8,814 nt of DNA, from positions 1 through 8,814 of the forward strand of contig PWJP01000135.1 in the NCBI GenBank assembly GCA_003559985.1, written 5' to 3'. Below the pieces are notes generated by a model. The model searched no databases and was not told the DNA's origin. It was given only the letters and a program-made list of their open reading frames with translations. Made by a program: the position numbers and the translations under genes. Positions within the stretch are counted from its first letter, which is position 1. Each line of letters begins with the position of its first letter. This document shows, piece after piece, positions 1-7,518 of this stretch. This DNA is from Saprospirales bacterium. Its GTDB lineage: Bacteria > Bacteroidota > Bacteroidia > Chitinophagales > Saprospiraceae.

Positions 1-3000
1 ATATTTGGGTGGGAAGCCATCTTGGTCTGGATATCATTGAAATTCCAGAAGGATTTAAACAGGGTCAGTTGCTGGAAAATGAGATTATTGAGAGCCTGTC
101 CATTATACCGGTCATTTCCGGGGAAGACGTTTATTCCAGTTTATTTTCAAATGAGTCATTTTACATTGGAACAGAAAAGGGCCTTTGGCGCGGTGAAGAT
201 ATTAATCAACCGGAAAACATTTATTTTGATGAATCGGTCAACGAGGGTATTGCGTACAATCAGGATGGCGTTTTTAATATCACTCTCGACGATTTTGGAC
301 ATTTGTGGCTGATTCGCCCGCAATCCCTTACTAGCATAACTCCCTCGGGACAAACTCATCATAATTTTGACCTACCGGCGCGGGCAGGCGCTATTGGTTT
401 TGAAAAATCCGAAGACGGAATCTTCAGGATCGGTGGATACTACGTTGGTCTTTTTCGACCGGGTGAAGACGGCTCTCTTACCAAAATCCGGGAATTGACC
501 GGTACCAGCGAAAAGTATTATTTCAGCAATATCTTTACAGATCGCTCAGGCCTGACCTGGTTCTCAACCTCGGGTTACGGCTTGTTAAAATACAACCCCA
601 CCAGAAGGCTTTTAGGTCACAGATTGGAGGGACATTCACTCCGATTTATTGAAAGCGACGACCGCGGTAGGTTGTTTATTACACACAATGTGAACCAATT
701 CGTATTGGATAAAACCACACTGGAGAAATTGAATCCCGGGGAATTCAGCACAGAGCTTTTGCGGAGCCACAACATGCTTTTTGATTCCGGGGGCAACTAC
801 TGGTTTCATCTCGCAACCGGCCGACATTCCACGCAACTCGCGATGGTAAATCCGCGTGAATCAAGTGAGATTTCATATTTCCATTTTCCACGCAGGACAG
901 ATAAATACACTGAAATATTTAAGGACCTGGCCGGGAAGATATGGATGAACTCAGACGACGGATATCTAATGCGACTGGACCCCGAAACCGGTGAAATTGA
1001 TACTTACAACCTTATCAACATCCTGGATGCAGAAACCGAGACTATGTTGATCAATTCGCTAATCCAAACCCGTGACTCTGTATTCTGGCTGGGAACTTCA
1101 CTGGGCTTGCTCAAATTTGATCTTGATAATGGGGGTGAAATAGTTGGTTACAGCCACTACACGCATCGACCGGGGGATCCGGAGAGTCTCGGTGCAAATT
1201 TTATCTTTAATATTGCAAAGGATCCCCATAATGACCAGATTTTGTGGTTGGGAACCCGGGGAGGAGGTCTGAATAAGTGGTTTATCAAGGAAGAGCGAGC
1301 AGAGCGGATCACCATCCGGGATGGTTTGGCAAACAATGTGGTTTACGGAGTTTTGCCCCGTGAGAATGATCTGTGGATGAGCACAAACCGCGGACTTTCC
1401 AGGTATATACGTTCAACAGGGGAGTTCTCCAATTTCTCCCCCGAAGAGGGTCTCCAGAATTTTGAATTCAATCACACTTCCCTGCACCAAACCCCCGGTG
1501 GATTATTGGCATTTGGAGGTGTCAACGGAGTCAATGTTTTTCACCCGGATGAAATCCCCCTGAACGAGGTCAAACCGCGGATTGAAATTACCGAAGTCCG
1601 GGTAAACAATCAAAGGTTGGATGCACAAACAATGGCGGGCAACTTCATCCTGAGTCACGATGAGAATCAGGTGGCATTTAAGTTTTCTGCCCTGGACTAT
1701 AATGCACCGGCAAAAAACCTGTACCGCTACCGCCTGGAGGGCCTCAATCCCGACTGGATGGAAAGTGAGCACGGCCAGGAGGTTTCCTATGTCAATTTGG
1801 CTCCCGGAAAATATACCTTCAGTGTAAAAGGAACCAACAACAGCGGGCTGTGGTCGGAGGAATCGGCGGTTTTTAGTTTTGAGATCAAACCTCCGTGGTG
1901 GAATACCAATGCGGCGAGGGTATTGTATGCTCTGCTCTTTATTATGGGAGTTTACGGTGTTATCCGGTTTCAGTCCAATAGAGCTTTAATGAAGCAAAAA
2001 ATTGCCTACGAGCAACGGGAAAAGCAGCGCCTACTGGAATTAGACAAGTTCAAAAGTGATTTTTTTACAAATATAACCCACGAGATTAAAACTCCGCTCA
2101 CGCTCATAGTTGAACCGTTGCGACGCCTAAAGAAAAACCTGAATGAACCCGGGCTTATTGACTATGCAAGGCGGGCAGAAAAAAACAGCATGCATTTGAT
2201 GGGCATGGTTCAACAGCTCCTTGACCTATCCAAACTTGAAAGCGGAAAATTGGAACTCCAGCCAGGCAAATGCAATATTGCAGAGTTGGTCGCCAATTCG
2301 GTGGAAGATTTTTACCCACTTGGCTTCGAAAAGGATTTGACAGTAATTACAGAAATTCCGCAGGATGGAGTATGGCTTCTGTTTGATCACGACAAATTCA
2401 GCCACGTAATTGATAATTTACTCTCCAATGCTGTAAAATTTTGCCCTCCGGGTGGAGAAGTACATGTGGCTTTGGATACTGAGCCCGATGAAAGTGGCGA
2501 TTTGCAAAATATCACCCTGCGCGTAAGTGACACCGGGCCCGGGGTTCCGGAAGAATACCGGGAGCGAATATTCGAGCGATTTTTTCAGCTTGAGGAGACC
2601 GCCGGGGGCACTGGAGGGACCGGAGTTGGACTCTCCTACTCTAAGCAGATTATCAATCTCATGGGGGGAACCATTAAATGCGACAGTGCACCAGACAAAG
2701 GCGCTGAATTTACTGTCAAAGTGGGGTTCCCGGTTATTTCAGCTGAGGCTGTTGCAGACGCAGAGCAAATCACGGTATCCACGGTGGAAAAGTCCCGGAC
2801 TGAGAAAATTACAAATACCACACCTACTGAAGATTCGGATAAATGCCTGCTTTTACTAGTGGAGGACAATGCACGACTGATGAATTATATGCGTCAGGAA
2901 CTCAGTGAACAATACAATGTCATTTGTGCCAGGGACGGAAAAGAGGGTCTGGACATGGCCACCTCCCAGCTTCCCGATATTATCATTTCCGATGTGATGA

Positions 3001-3614
3001 TGCCAAATATTAACGGTATCGAACTGTGCAAACTGCTGAAAGACCAGGAACTGACTTCGCATATTCCCATCCTACTTCTGACCGCAAAATCCGGCAGGGA
3101 GGTGCGCCTGTCGGGGTACAAAACCGGGGCGGATGACTACCTGACAAAACCCTTTGAGTTGGAGGAGTTGTTGGTGCGAACCCAAAATTTGCTCTACAAC
3201 CGCCGTCGATTGATAGAGAAAGTAACCAACAGTCCCGAGCTTTTTGAGGCGAACACTGCCAATAAACTGCCCGATGCCAATTCCTCCAGGGACACCGAGT
3301 TTCTCAAACGGTTTGATTCGCTGATAGAAGAACATTTGGACAACTCTGATATCACCACCGAAGGCCTGGCCAAACTCATGTTTTTGAGCAGAACCCAGTT
3401 GCACCGGAAAATAAAGGCCATAACGGGCAGAAACACCAGCGAATACATCCGCAACTACCGGCTTTTTCGCGCACGCGATATGCTGCAAAACGGTGCTGGC
3501 AACGTGGGTGAGGTAGCTATTAAAGTCGGTATTCCCAACCGCAATTACTTCACAAAAAAATTTCGCGAACTGCACCAGTGTACCCCCAGTTCACTGCTCT
3601 CTAATAACCATTGA
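1..3614 (+). CDS. Hybrid two-component system sensor kinase/AraC regulator (HTCS), 5' partial
   Basis: One-protein signalling system of the inner membrane: a periplasmic sensor drives a cytoplasmic kinase, receiver and DNA-binding domain, typically controlling polysaccharide-use genes in Bacteroidota. The frame is open to the left edge (Ile-Trp codons precede the GTG at 9, giving a WVGSHLGLD propeller motif), so the true start is upstream. Residues are numbered from that GTG (1201 aa). Propeller repeats fill about 1-515 (FYIGTEKGLW 51, SVFWLGTSLGLLKF 357, ILWLGTRGGGL 411, DLWMSTNRGLSRY 454). A Y_Y_Y domain follows at about 525-627 and a membrane helix at about 636-654. The HisKA H-box has His691 (HEIKTP). 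The ATPase has N807, DTGPGVP 841-847 and GTGVGLS 869-875. The receiver has acidic E952/D953, phosphoacceptor D995, T1025 and K1047. A C-terminal AraC helix-turn-helix spans about 1100-1197. All catalytic residues are present. Families of this type usually total 1300-1450 aa, so roughly 150-250 residues are probably missing. The ligand cannot be read from the sequence, and no polysaccharide-use genes lie downstream. Confidence 0.95.
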   Translation, partial: IWVGSHLGLDIIEIPEGFKQGQLLENEIIESLSIIPVISGEDVYSSLFSNESFYIGTEKGLWRGEDINQPENIYFDESVNEGIAYNQDGVFNITLDDFGHLWLIRPQSLTSITPSGQTHHNFDLPARAGAIGFEKSEDGIFRIGGYYVGLFRPGEDGSLTKIRELTGTSEKYYFSNIFTDRSGLTWFSTSGYGLLKYNPTRRLLGHRLEGHSLRFIESDDRGRLFITHNVNQFVLDKTTLEKLNPGEFSTELLRSHNMLFDSGGNYWFHLATGRHSTQLAMVNPRESSEISYFHFPRRTDKYTEIFKDLAGKIWMNSDDGYLMRLDPETGEIDTYNLINILDAETETMLINSLIQTRDSVFWLGTSLGLLKFDLDNGGEIVGYSHYTHRPGDPESLGANFIFNIAKDPHNDQILWLGTRGGGLNKWFIKEERAERITIRDGLANNVVYGVLPRENDLWMSTNRGLSRYIRSTGEFSNFSPEEGLQNFEFNHTSLHQTPGGLLAFGGVNGVNVFHPDEIPLNEVKPRIEITEVRVNNQRLDAQTMAGNFILSHDENQVAFKFSALDYNAPAKNLYRYRLEGLNPDWMESEHGQEVSYVNLAPGKYTFSVKGTNNSGLWSEESAVFSFEIKPPWWNTNAARVLYALLFIMGVYGVIRFQSNRALMKQKIAYEQREKQRLLELDKFKSDFFTNITHEIKTPLTLIVEPLRRLKKNLNEPGLIDYARRAEKNSMHLMGMVQQLLDLSKLESGKLELQPGKCNIAELVANSVEDFYPLGFEKDLTVITEIPQDGVWLLFDHDKFSHVIDNLLSNAVKFCPPGGEVHVALDTEPDESGDLQNITLRVSDTGPGVPEEYRERIFERFFQLEETAGGTGGTGVGLSYSKQIINLMGGTIKCDSAPDKGAEFTVKVGFPVISAEAVADAEQITVSTVEKSRTEKITNTTPTEDSDKCLLLLVEDNARLMNYMRQELSEQYNVICARDGKEGLDMATSQLPDIIISDVMMPNINGIELCKLLKDQELTSHIPILLLTAKSGREVRLSGYKTGADDYLTKPFELEELLVRTQNLLYNRRRLIEKVTNSPELFEANTANKLPDANSSRDTEFLKRFDSLIEEHLDNSDITTEGLAKLMFLSRTQLHRKIKAITGRNTSEYIRNYRLFRARDMLQNGAGNVGEVAIKVGIPNRNYFTKKFRELHQCTPSSLLSNNH

Positions 3615-3718
3615 CACCTGTCCTTTCTTTATGTATTCCCTGAGTGGTTTTTTATGGGGATATTTGGGTCAGTTGTTATTTTTTTCAACCGGAATACACT
3701 TTGTTTGGTTATGCGTCG

Positions 3719-3726
3719 TATATTTG
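3719..3726 (+). promoter_or_regulatory. Candidate Bacteroidota -7 element upstream of dinB
   Basis: TATATTTG matches the Bacteroidota -7 consensus TAnnTTTG exactly and lies 17 bases before the dinB ATG. A TTTG that could serve as the -33 element is at 3700-3703, but the 15-bp spacing is shorter than the usual 17-23. TTTGTTTG occurs twice here (3700-3707 and 3723-3730), which may be chance in a T-rich leader. No LexA-type palindrome was recognised. The rest of the 129-bp gap after the HTCS gene shows no clear hairpin terminator. Confidence 0.35.
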
Positions 3727-3743
3727 TTTGAAAATAGAACAAT

Positions 3744-4892
3744 ATGTATGAAAGGGCGGTGATACACATGGACATGGACTCCTTTTTTGTGTCAGTGGAG
3801 CGACTCCGCAACCGGAAGTTGGAGGGCAGGCCCTTGATCATCGGGGGGAGTTCCAACAGGGGAGTGGTTGCCTCCTGCAGTTACGAGGCGAGAAAATTCG
3901 GTGTTCATTCTGCTATGCCGATCAAAATGGCGCGCTATTTGTGCCCGGATGCCATTTTTCTGAGGGGAGACATGGAGGCTTACAGCAATCACTCGGCCAT
4001 GGTCACTGAGATAATACAGGAGGAGTCCCCGCTCTACGAAAAAGCTTCCATCGATGAGTTTTACATAGACCTCAGTGGGATGGACCGCTATTTTGGCTGT
4101 TATATGTGGGGAGGCGAGTTGCGCCAAAAAATCATTCGGGAGACTGGCTTACCCATTTCATTCGGGCTTTCAACGAACAAGTTGGTCTCCAAGGTGGGAA
4201 CCGATGAGGCAAAACCCAACGGAAGCATGAAGGTCGATCGGGGGCGGGAAAAACCTTTTCTGGCACCGCTCCACATCCGAAAACTACCGGGTGTGGGCGA
4301 AAAAACCGCTTCGAGATTGAGCTTTATGGGAGTGCGTAAGATCGAGACACTGGCGCGCATACCCGTGCCCCTTTTGCGTACAGAATTCGGCCGGAATGGA
4401 CACAAACTTTGGGAGCGGGCCAACGGAATTGACAACAGACCGGTGGAGCCCCATTCCGAGCGCAAATCCATATCTTCGGAGCGGACTTTTGAAACCGACA
4501 CCCTCGATATCGGGCGCATCCGGTCCATGCTCGCTGCCATGGCCGGAGACCTGGCATACGAACTCCGCAAGTCGGGAAAAATGACTTCCTGCGTGACGGT
4601 TAAAATACGCTACGCAGACTTCAATACCACCTCCCGTCAAAAGAAAATACCCCTCACCTACAGTGATAAAACGCTCGCGCAAAATGCCCGGGAGTTATTC
4701 GACGCACTCTACACGAGAAGACAACTTATCCGGCTCATAGGATTGAGATTTTCCGGTCTGGTGCGGGGCAATCCACAGCTACAGCTTTTTGAAGACCACG
4801 ACAGGGAAATGGACCTGCTCCGGAAAATTGATGAGATCAGAAGTAAGTTTGGACGAAAATCACTGCAGAGGGCCTCGTGGATTCCGGATTGA
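3744..4892 (+). CDS. dinB: DNA polymerase IV (Y-family translesion polymerase)
   Basis: Error-prone polymerase that extends primers across damaged template bases and is recruited by the sliding clamp. The 382-aa product has the Y-family order. The palm motif HMDMDSFFVSVE carries metal ligand D10 and the predicted steric-gate F15 (by position relative to E. coli DinB D8/F13). The fingers motif SYEARKFGVHSAMP is at 46-59. ASIDEFYIDLSG supplies catalytic D104/E105. A helix-hairpin-helix (LPGVGEKTASRL) lies at 181-192, and a little-finger domain follows to about 340. QLQLF at 345-349 is a clear beta-clamp binding motif, followed by a 33-residue tail that includes KIDEIRSKFG; the motif is therefore not at the extreme C-terminus as it is in E. 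coli. The ATG at 3744 is used; ATG at 3768 would remove eight residues just before D10 and is less likely. The leader is AT-rich with no Shine-Dalgarno sequence. Probably its own transcription unit, convergent with the next gene. Confidence 0.96.
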   Translation: MYERAVIHMDMDSFFVSVERLRNRKLEGRPLIIGGSSNRGVVASCSYEARKFGVHSAMPIKMARYLCPDAIFLRGDMEAYSNHSAMVTEIIQEESPLYEKASIDEFYIDLSGMDRYFGCYMWGGELRQKIIRETGLPISFGLSTNKLVSKVGTDEAKPNGSMKVDRGREKPFLAPLHIRKLPGVGEKTASRLSFMGVRKIETLARIPVPLLRTEFGRNGHKLWERANGIDNRPVEPHSERKSISSERTFETDTLDIGRIRSMLAAMAGDLAYELRKSGKMTSCVTVKIRYADFNTTSRQKKIPLTYSDKTLAQNARELFDALYTRRQLIRLIGLRFSGLVRGNPQLQLFEDHDREMDLLRKIDEIRSKFGRKSLQRASWIPD

Positions 4893-4957
4893 ACCTTGAC
4901 GGTGCGGTGTTTTGCTCAAACCGGGCTGCGGTCTAAAGAGGTGCTTTGTAAGGGGAT

Positions 4958-4990
4958 AAAAAAATGGGCAGAAACAAATTCCGCCCATTT
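4958..4990 (-). terminator. Rho-independent terminator between convergent genes
   Basis: Arms 4962-4969 (AAATGGGC) and 4983-4990 (GCCCATTT) form a perfect 8-bp stem. After one A-C mismatch the stem continues three more pairs (4971-4973 with 4979-4981), closing a 5-nt loop ACAAA. On the minus strand the stem runs straight into a U-run (complement of the A-run 4958-4964), which is a textbook terminator for the lipoprotein gene ending at 5023. On the plus strand the U-run (5002-5007) is about 12 nt past the stem, so termination of dinB here would be weaker. Confidence 0.8.
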
Positions 4991-5022
4991 CCATAAAAAT
5001 ATTTTTTGACTGCCTCCGGTGA

Positions 5023-6621
5023 TCACATGGCTTCACGCCGCTCTTTGTCCCGGTTGATAATGGTCTCAAGCTGGAAGGTCTTGAGGTTTTTGCCAATGAT
5101 TTCACGCTCTGGATTGAGCACGTAAATTTCCGGGGTGATATTGACGTAGTAAGTCTTGTAAATCGCCCTGTTGGTTGGGTCAAACACATTCACCCAGTCG
5201 TGGATGTTGGCCTGATCGATGTACTCCTTCCACTCTCTGTCATCGGTATCAATGGCAATGGCAAAAACATCTGCTTCGGGATGCCATTCGCGGTACCATT
5301 CGAGCAGTTTCGGAGTTTCCTTTTTACAGTTTTCGCAGGTGGGATTGTACATGTAAACAATAATGTAGTCGGCATCCATTTCGTAGATAGAGTGGGTATT
5401 GCCATCCGGTCCCTTGGCTTTGACATCAGGTCCTTTATTGCCCACGAGGCTGTTTTCCTTTTCACTGGCCCGCATCTGAAGACCCTGGATGGTGGCCGCA
5501 TCAGCCCAAAAGGCGCGATCCTCTGTAAAGTAATTCTGAATCATGTGTACATACACGGCCTCCGGATCCATAATGGTGGTTTCTCTGTGGTCGAAGTTCA
5601 TGGTGATCCAGTTGGCAAAAAACTGATAGTACTCGGGGTGATCCAGCACTCTGTCCATGAGTAAACTGGCGTACTTGTTGATGGAGTCAGCATTCTGGGG
5701 TACGAGTTCGTCCATGTATCTGCGGACTTTGTTAATGATAATGGGGGTATTCATGAGTCTGGGGTCGCTGAAGTCCACATTGTCCCAAAATTCATTTCTG
5801 AAGTAGTAGGCCTGCTTCCTTCGATCCGGTGTTCCGTCCTCGTTCATGACATCCCTCACTACAGGGTTCTGGCCACCCACTTTGTATTTGGTAAAGAGCT
5901 TGTCAGGATAGTGCTTATCAAAAAAGGCAACATGAGCTCTTCTTTCCGCTGCCAATCTATCTCTGACCTCGCGCTCCGCCTCGTGTTCCGGTGAACCCTC
6001 TTCCAGGCGGTTCATTAGCCGGTTGATACTGTCAATCTGGTTGCGATTGACACGATCGTACTTGAGATTGTAATAGAGGAGTTGATTTTCCAAATTGCCT
6101 TCACCGACCTCCATATCCTCGACCAGACGTCCGTTGACCGTACTGAACGACACATCCATTTGCCCCTCAGAGAGAATTACGTGAAACCCCCGGTTGGTAG
6201 GAAGGGCAACAGTATATAGTCCCTCGCGGTAGGGTTCGTCTCTTTCGAAGACAATTCGCCCCTGGCCATCAATTACGGCCGTGTCTGCGAGATAACGGTT
6301 TTCACCGATCTGACCGATGAGATTAGCAGTGCCCCCGCTATTGAACCCCTCCACATGGACTTCAATTCTCACGCGATCAGAATGAGTTGCTTCTAAGTCA
6401 GTCGGAATGTGATCAGCCGGATCATACTCGAGCTCAATATCCGGGTCATGTGCTTCACCGCCATGCATTTCAGCCGAAACTTCTTCAGCATTTTCAGGAG
6501 AATTGGCCTCTCCCCCGGCTTCCTCGCTACAAGCTGCGAAACCCGCCATCAGTAGTAAAAACAACAGCGTATTCATAACCTTATTACTTTTAAAAGTGAA
6601 ACTTGATTTGGTTAAAGTCAT
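5023..6621 (-). CDS. Lipoprotein with DUF4369/DUF5106-like region and TlpA-type thioredoxin domain
   Basis: Predicted 532-aa envelope lipoprotein of the thioredoxin-like families common in Bacteroidota. The n-region has three lysines (K5, K11, K14), then a hydrophobic run and Cys31 (GFAAC-S), the likely lipidated residue. The upstream ATG is preferred because starting at M16 would leave no positive charges. Residues 32-82 are an acidic, His-containing linker. Residues about 83-165 resemble DUF4369 (small beta domain). About 175-395 is helical and resembles DUF5106. From about 396 a TlpA/AhpC-TSA-like fold has the active site NPTCENCKKETP (C429, C432) and the cis-proline loop NITPEIYVL (P497). 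The only cysteines are 31, 429 and 432, so the pair is the only redox-active candidate. The Trp usual before the first Cys in TlpA/ResA is replaced by Asn-Pro-Thr. Thiol-disulfide exchange at the membrane is inferred; the partner is unknown. Monocistronic and divergent from the toxin-antitoxin genes. Confidence 0.88.
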   Translation of the reverse strand: MTLTKSSFTFKSNKVMNTLLFLLLMAGFAACSEEAGGEANSPENAEEVSAEMHGGEAHDPDIELEYDPADHIPTDLEATHSDRVRIEVHVEGFNSGGTANLIGQIGENRYLADTAVIDGQGRIVFERDEPYREGLYTVALPTNRGFHVILSEGQMDVSFSTVNGRLVEDMEVGEGNLENQLLYYNLKYDRVNRNQIDSINRLMNRLEEGSPEHEAEREVRDRLAAERRAHVAFFDKHYPDKLFTKYKVGGQNPVVRDVMNEDGTPDRRKQAYYFRNEFWDNVDFSDPRLMNTPIIINKVRRYMDELVPQNADSINKYASLLMDRVLDHPEYYQFFANWITMNFDHRETTIMDPEAVYVHMIQNYFTEDRAFWADAATIQGLQMRASEKENSLVGNKGPDVKAKGPDGNTHSIYEMDADYIIVYMYNPTCENCKKETPKLLEWYREWHPEADVFAIAIDTDDREWKEYIDQANIHDWVNVFDPTNRAIYKTYYVNITPEIYVLNPEREIIGKNLKTFQLETIINRDKERREAM

Positions 6622-6951
6622 TTATTTACAAGATTTTTATTCTAATATTGGCTTATCCTAAAATATATTATGGGGATTTAGTCTGAGATAGGTGGCGGGG
6701 ACTACACCCAATACGCAATCTCATGGACCCCCTGCTGTCCAGCTTATTTTACGCACAAATGAGCGGTATATTTTAAACACAGCAAAATTATTCAAACAAT
6801 TGGATATAGATTGCAAATGCACACTTATTTTTTTGCCGGTAACCTGGGGGATAACTCCAGGACTTAAGTATGCTTTTAAACCCCGGAATTGGATAAATTA
6901 CTTAAAGATTTCAATCTCCGAGAAGTAAATTAGAGCAAAGGGAACAAATAA
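6622..6951. other. AT-rich intergenic region between divergent genes
   Basis: About 330 bases with no convincing gene. A 78-codon frame from GTG 6692 to 6928 encodes no recognisable motif. The stretch is AT-rich (18/60 G+C at 6781-6840). The most definite structure is a hairpin, 6843-6849 with 6855-6861 (CCTGG...CCAGG, seven pairs including one G-U, loop GATAA). It has no adjacent U-run and so is not an obvious terminator. The region must hold the lipoprotein promoter on the minus strand and possibly part of the antitoxin promoter. TATATTTT at 6768-6775 is a one-mismatch -7-like element, which is weak evidence. It could include a decayed remnant or an insertion junction, but no repeat ends were seen. 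Confidence 0.6.
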
Positions 6952-6966
6952 ATGAGAGGGGGTGTT

Positions 6967-6994
6967 AGACATTTGTCTCATTTTTTTAGACAAA
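6967..6994. promoter_or_regulatory. Candidate operator of the Xre-RES operon
   Basis: Three copies of one half-site are clustered here: AGACA at 6967-6971, its inverse TGTCT at 6974-6978, and AGACA again at 6988-6992. The first pair forms a 12-bp palindrome (AGACA-TT-TGTCT). The second and third form a 7-bp inverted repeat (TTTGTCT 6972-6978 with AGACAAA 6988-6994). TTAGACA recurs at 6965 and 6986, 21 bp or two helical turns apart. A cluster of half-sites just upstream of an Xre-family antitoxin is what autorepression by a dimeric helix-turn-helix protein would need. Binding itself is inferred. Confidence 0.45.
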
Positions 6995-7014
6995 AGACTC
7001 AAACAAGATTAATT

Positions 7015-7518
7015 ATGACCTACTCTGTTGCAGAAGTAGAAAATATGTTGAATGAATCAATTGCAGTCTATTTTAAGGAGCATGTAGGCAAAAGTTATTC
7101 GCTGCATGCAAGTAAAAACATAGGCTTTGATGAGTTATTGAATGATAAAATGCTAATTGTATCAGCTATACGTACCGGAATTCCTTACTCGCTGTTTGAA
7201 TTGATTCAAAAGTACTCTACTTTTTCTGAAAGTGAATGGGCCACCTTCTTGTCCATATCCCAGAAATCCCTCCAGCGATACCGCAAAGACCCGAACCATT
7301 TTTTCAAGTCTATCCATGCTGAGAAAATTATAGGTATTGCTGAAGTTATCAGGATAGGAATCGACGTATTTGGCAGTATAAAAAAGCTCAAGCTGTGGCT
7401 CAATTCTCCAAATCACGCTCTGGGGAAGGTCAAGCCAATCGACTTGCTGAAGGATTCTTACGGCAGGGAATTGGTGACCAGTGAATTGATCCGAATTGAT
7501 CACGGAATTTTGGTGTAA
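7015..7518 (+). CDS. Xre/MbcA/ParS-type antitoxin (DUF2384) of a RES toxin module
   Basis: Antitoxin that binds and blocks the RES toxin encoded next and probably represses its own operon. From ATG 7015 the product is 167 aa. The upstream in-frame ATG at 6952 would add 21 residues (188 aa), but that extension is Arg-rich, looks unlike the family and spans the operator-like repeats, so the later start is preferred without certainty. In 188-aa numbering, an N-terminal helical region to about 75 is followed by an Xre-like helix-turn-helix (about 78-115, SESEWATFLSISQKSLQRYRK). The C-terminal toxin-binding DUF2384 region (about 120-188) shows the pattern LWLNSPNHALGKVKPIDLL, then DSYGRELV and ending RIDHGILV. 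In known Xre-RES complexes the C-terminal tail occludes the toxin active site. The TAA abuts the toxin GTG in the same frame, implying translational coupling. Early codons are AT-rich (19/60 G+C at 7021-7080), which suggests transfer. Confidence 0.88.
   Translation: MTYSVAEVENMLNESIAVYFKEHVGKSYSLHASKNIGFDELLNDKMLIVSAIRTGIPYSLFELIQKYSTFSESEWATFLSISQKSLQRYRKDPNHFFKSIHAEKIIGIAEVIRIGIDVFGSIKKLKLWLNSPNHALGKVKPIDLLKDSYGRELVTSELIRIDHGILV

Noticed and set aside
9..11. GTG at 9 as the true start of the HTCS gene
   Set aside because: The frame stays open to the left edge, the preceding codons complete a propeller motif (IWVGSHLGLD), and no signal peptide follows, so the gene is truncated by the window.
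3072..3575. 167-codon frame antisense to the receiver/AraC part of the HTCS gene
   Set aside because: It lies fully inside a strongly supported gene on the other strand, and its translation matches no family I know.
1..3669. ATATTTGGGT at 1-10 repeated at 3660-3669, flanking the HTCS gene
   Set aside because: A 10-base repeat with one copy inside coding sequence and no mobile-element features; best explained by chance.
4100..4682. Antisense frames of 156 and 132 codons within dinB
   Set aside because: Shadows of a well-supported polymerase gene; the translations are Arg/Ser/Pro-rich and lack motifs.
5200..5664. 154-codon plus-strand frame within the lipoprotein gene
   Set aside because: Antisense shadow of the thioredoxin-like region; no start context or family resemblance.
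6692..6928. 78-codon frame starting with GTG in the intergenic region
   Set aside because: No recognisable domain, no ribosome binding site, and no supporting context. A frame of this length can occur by chance.
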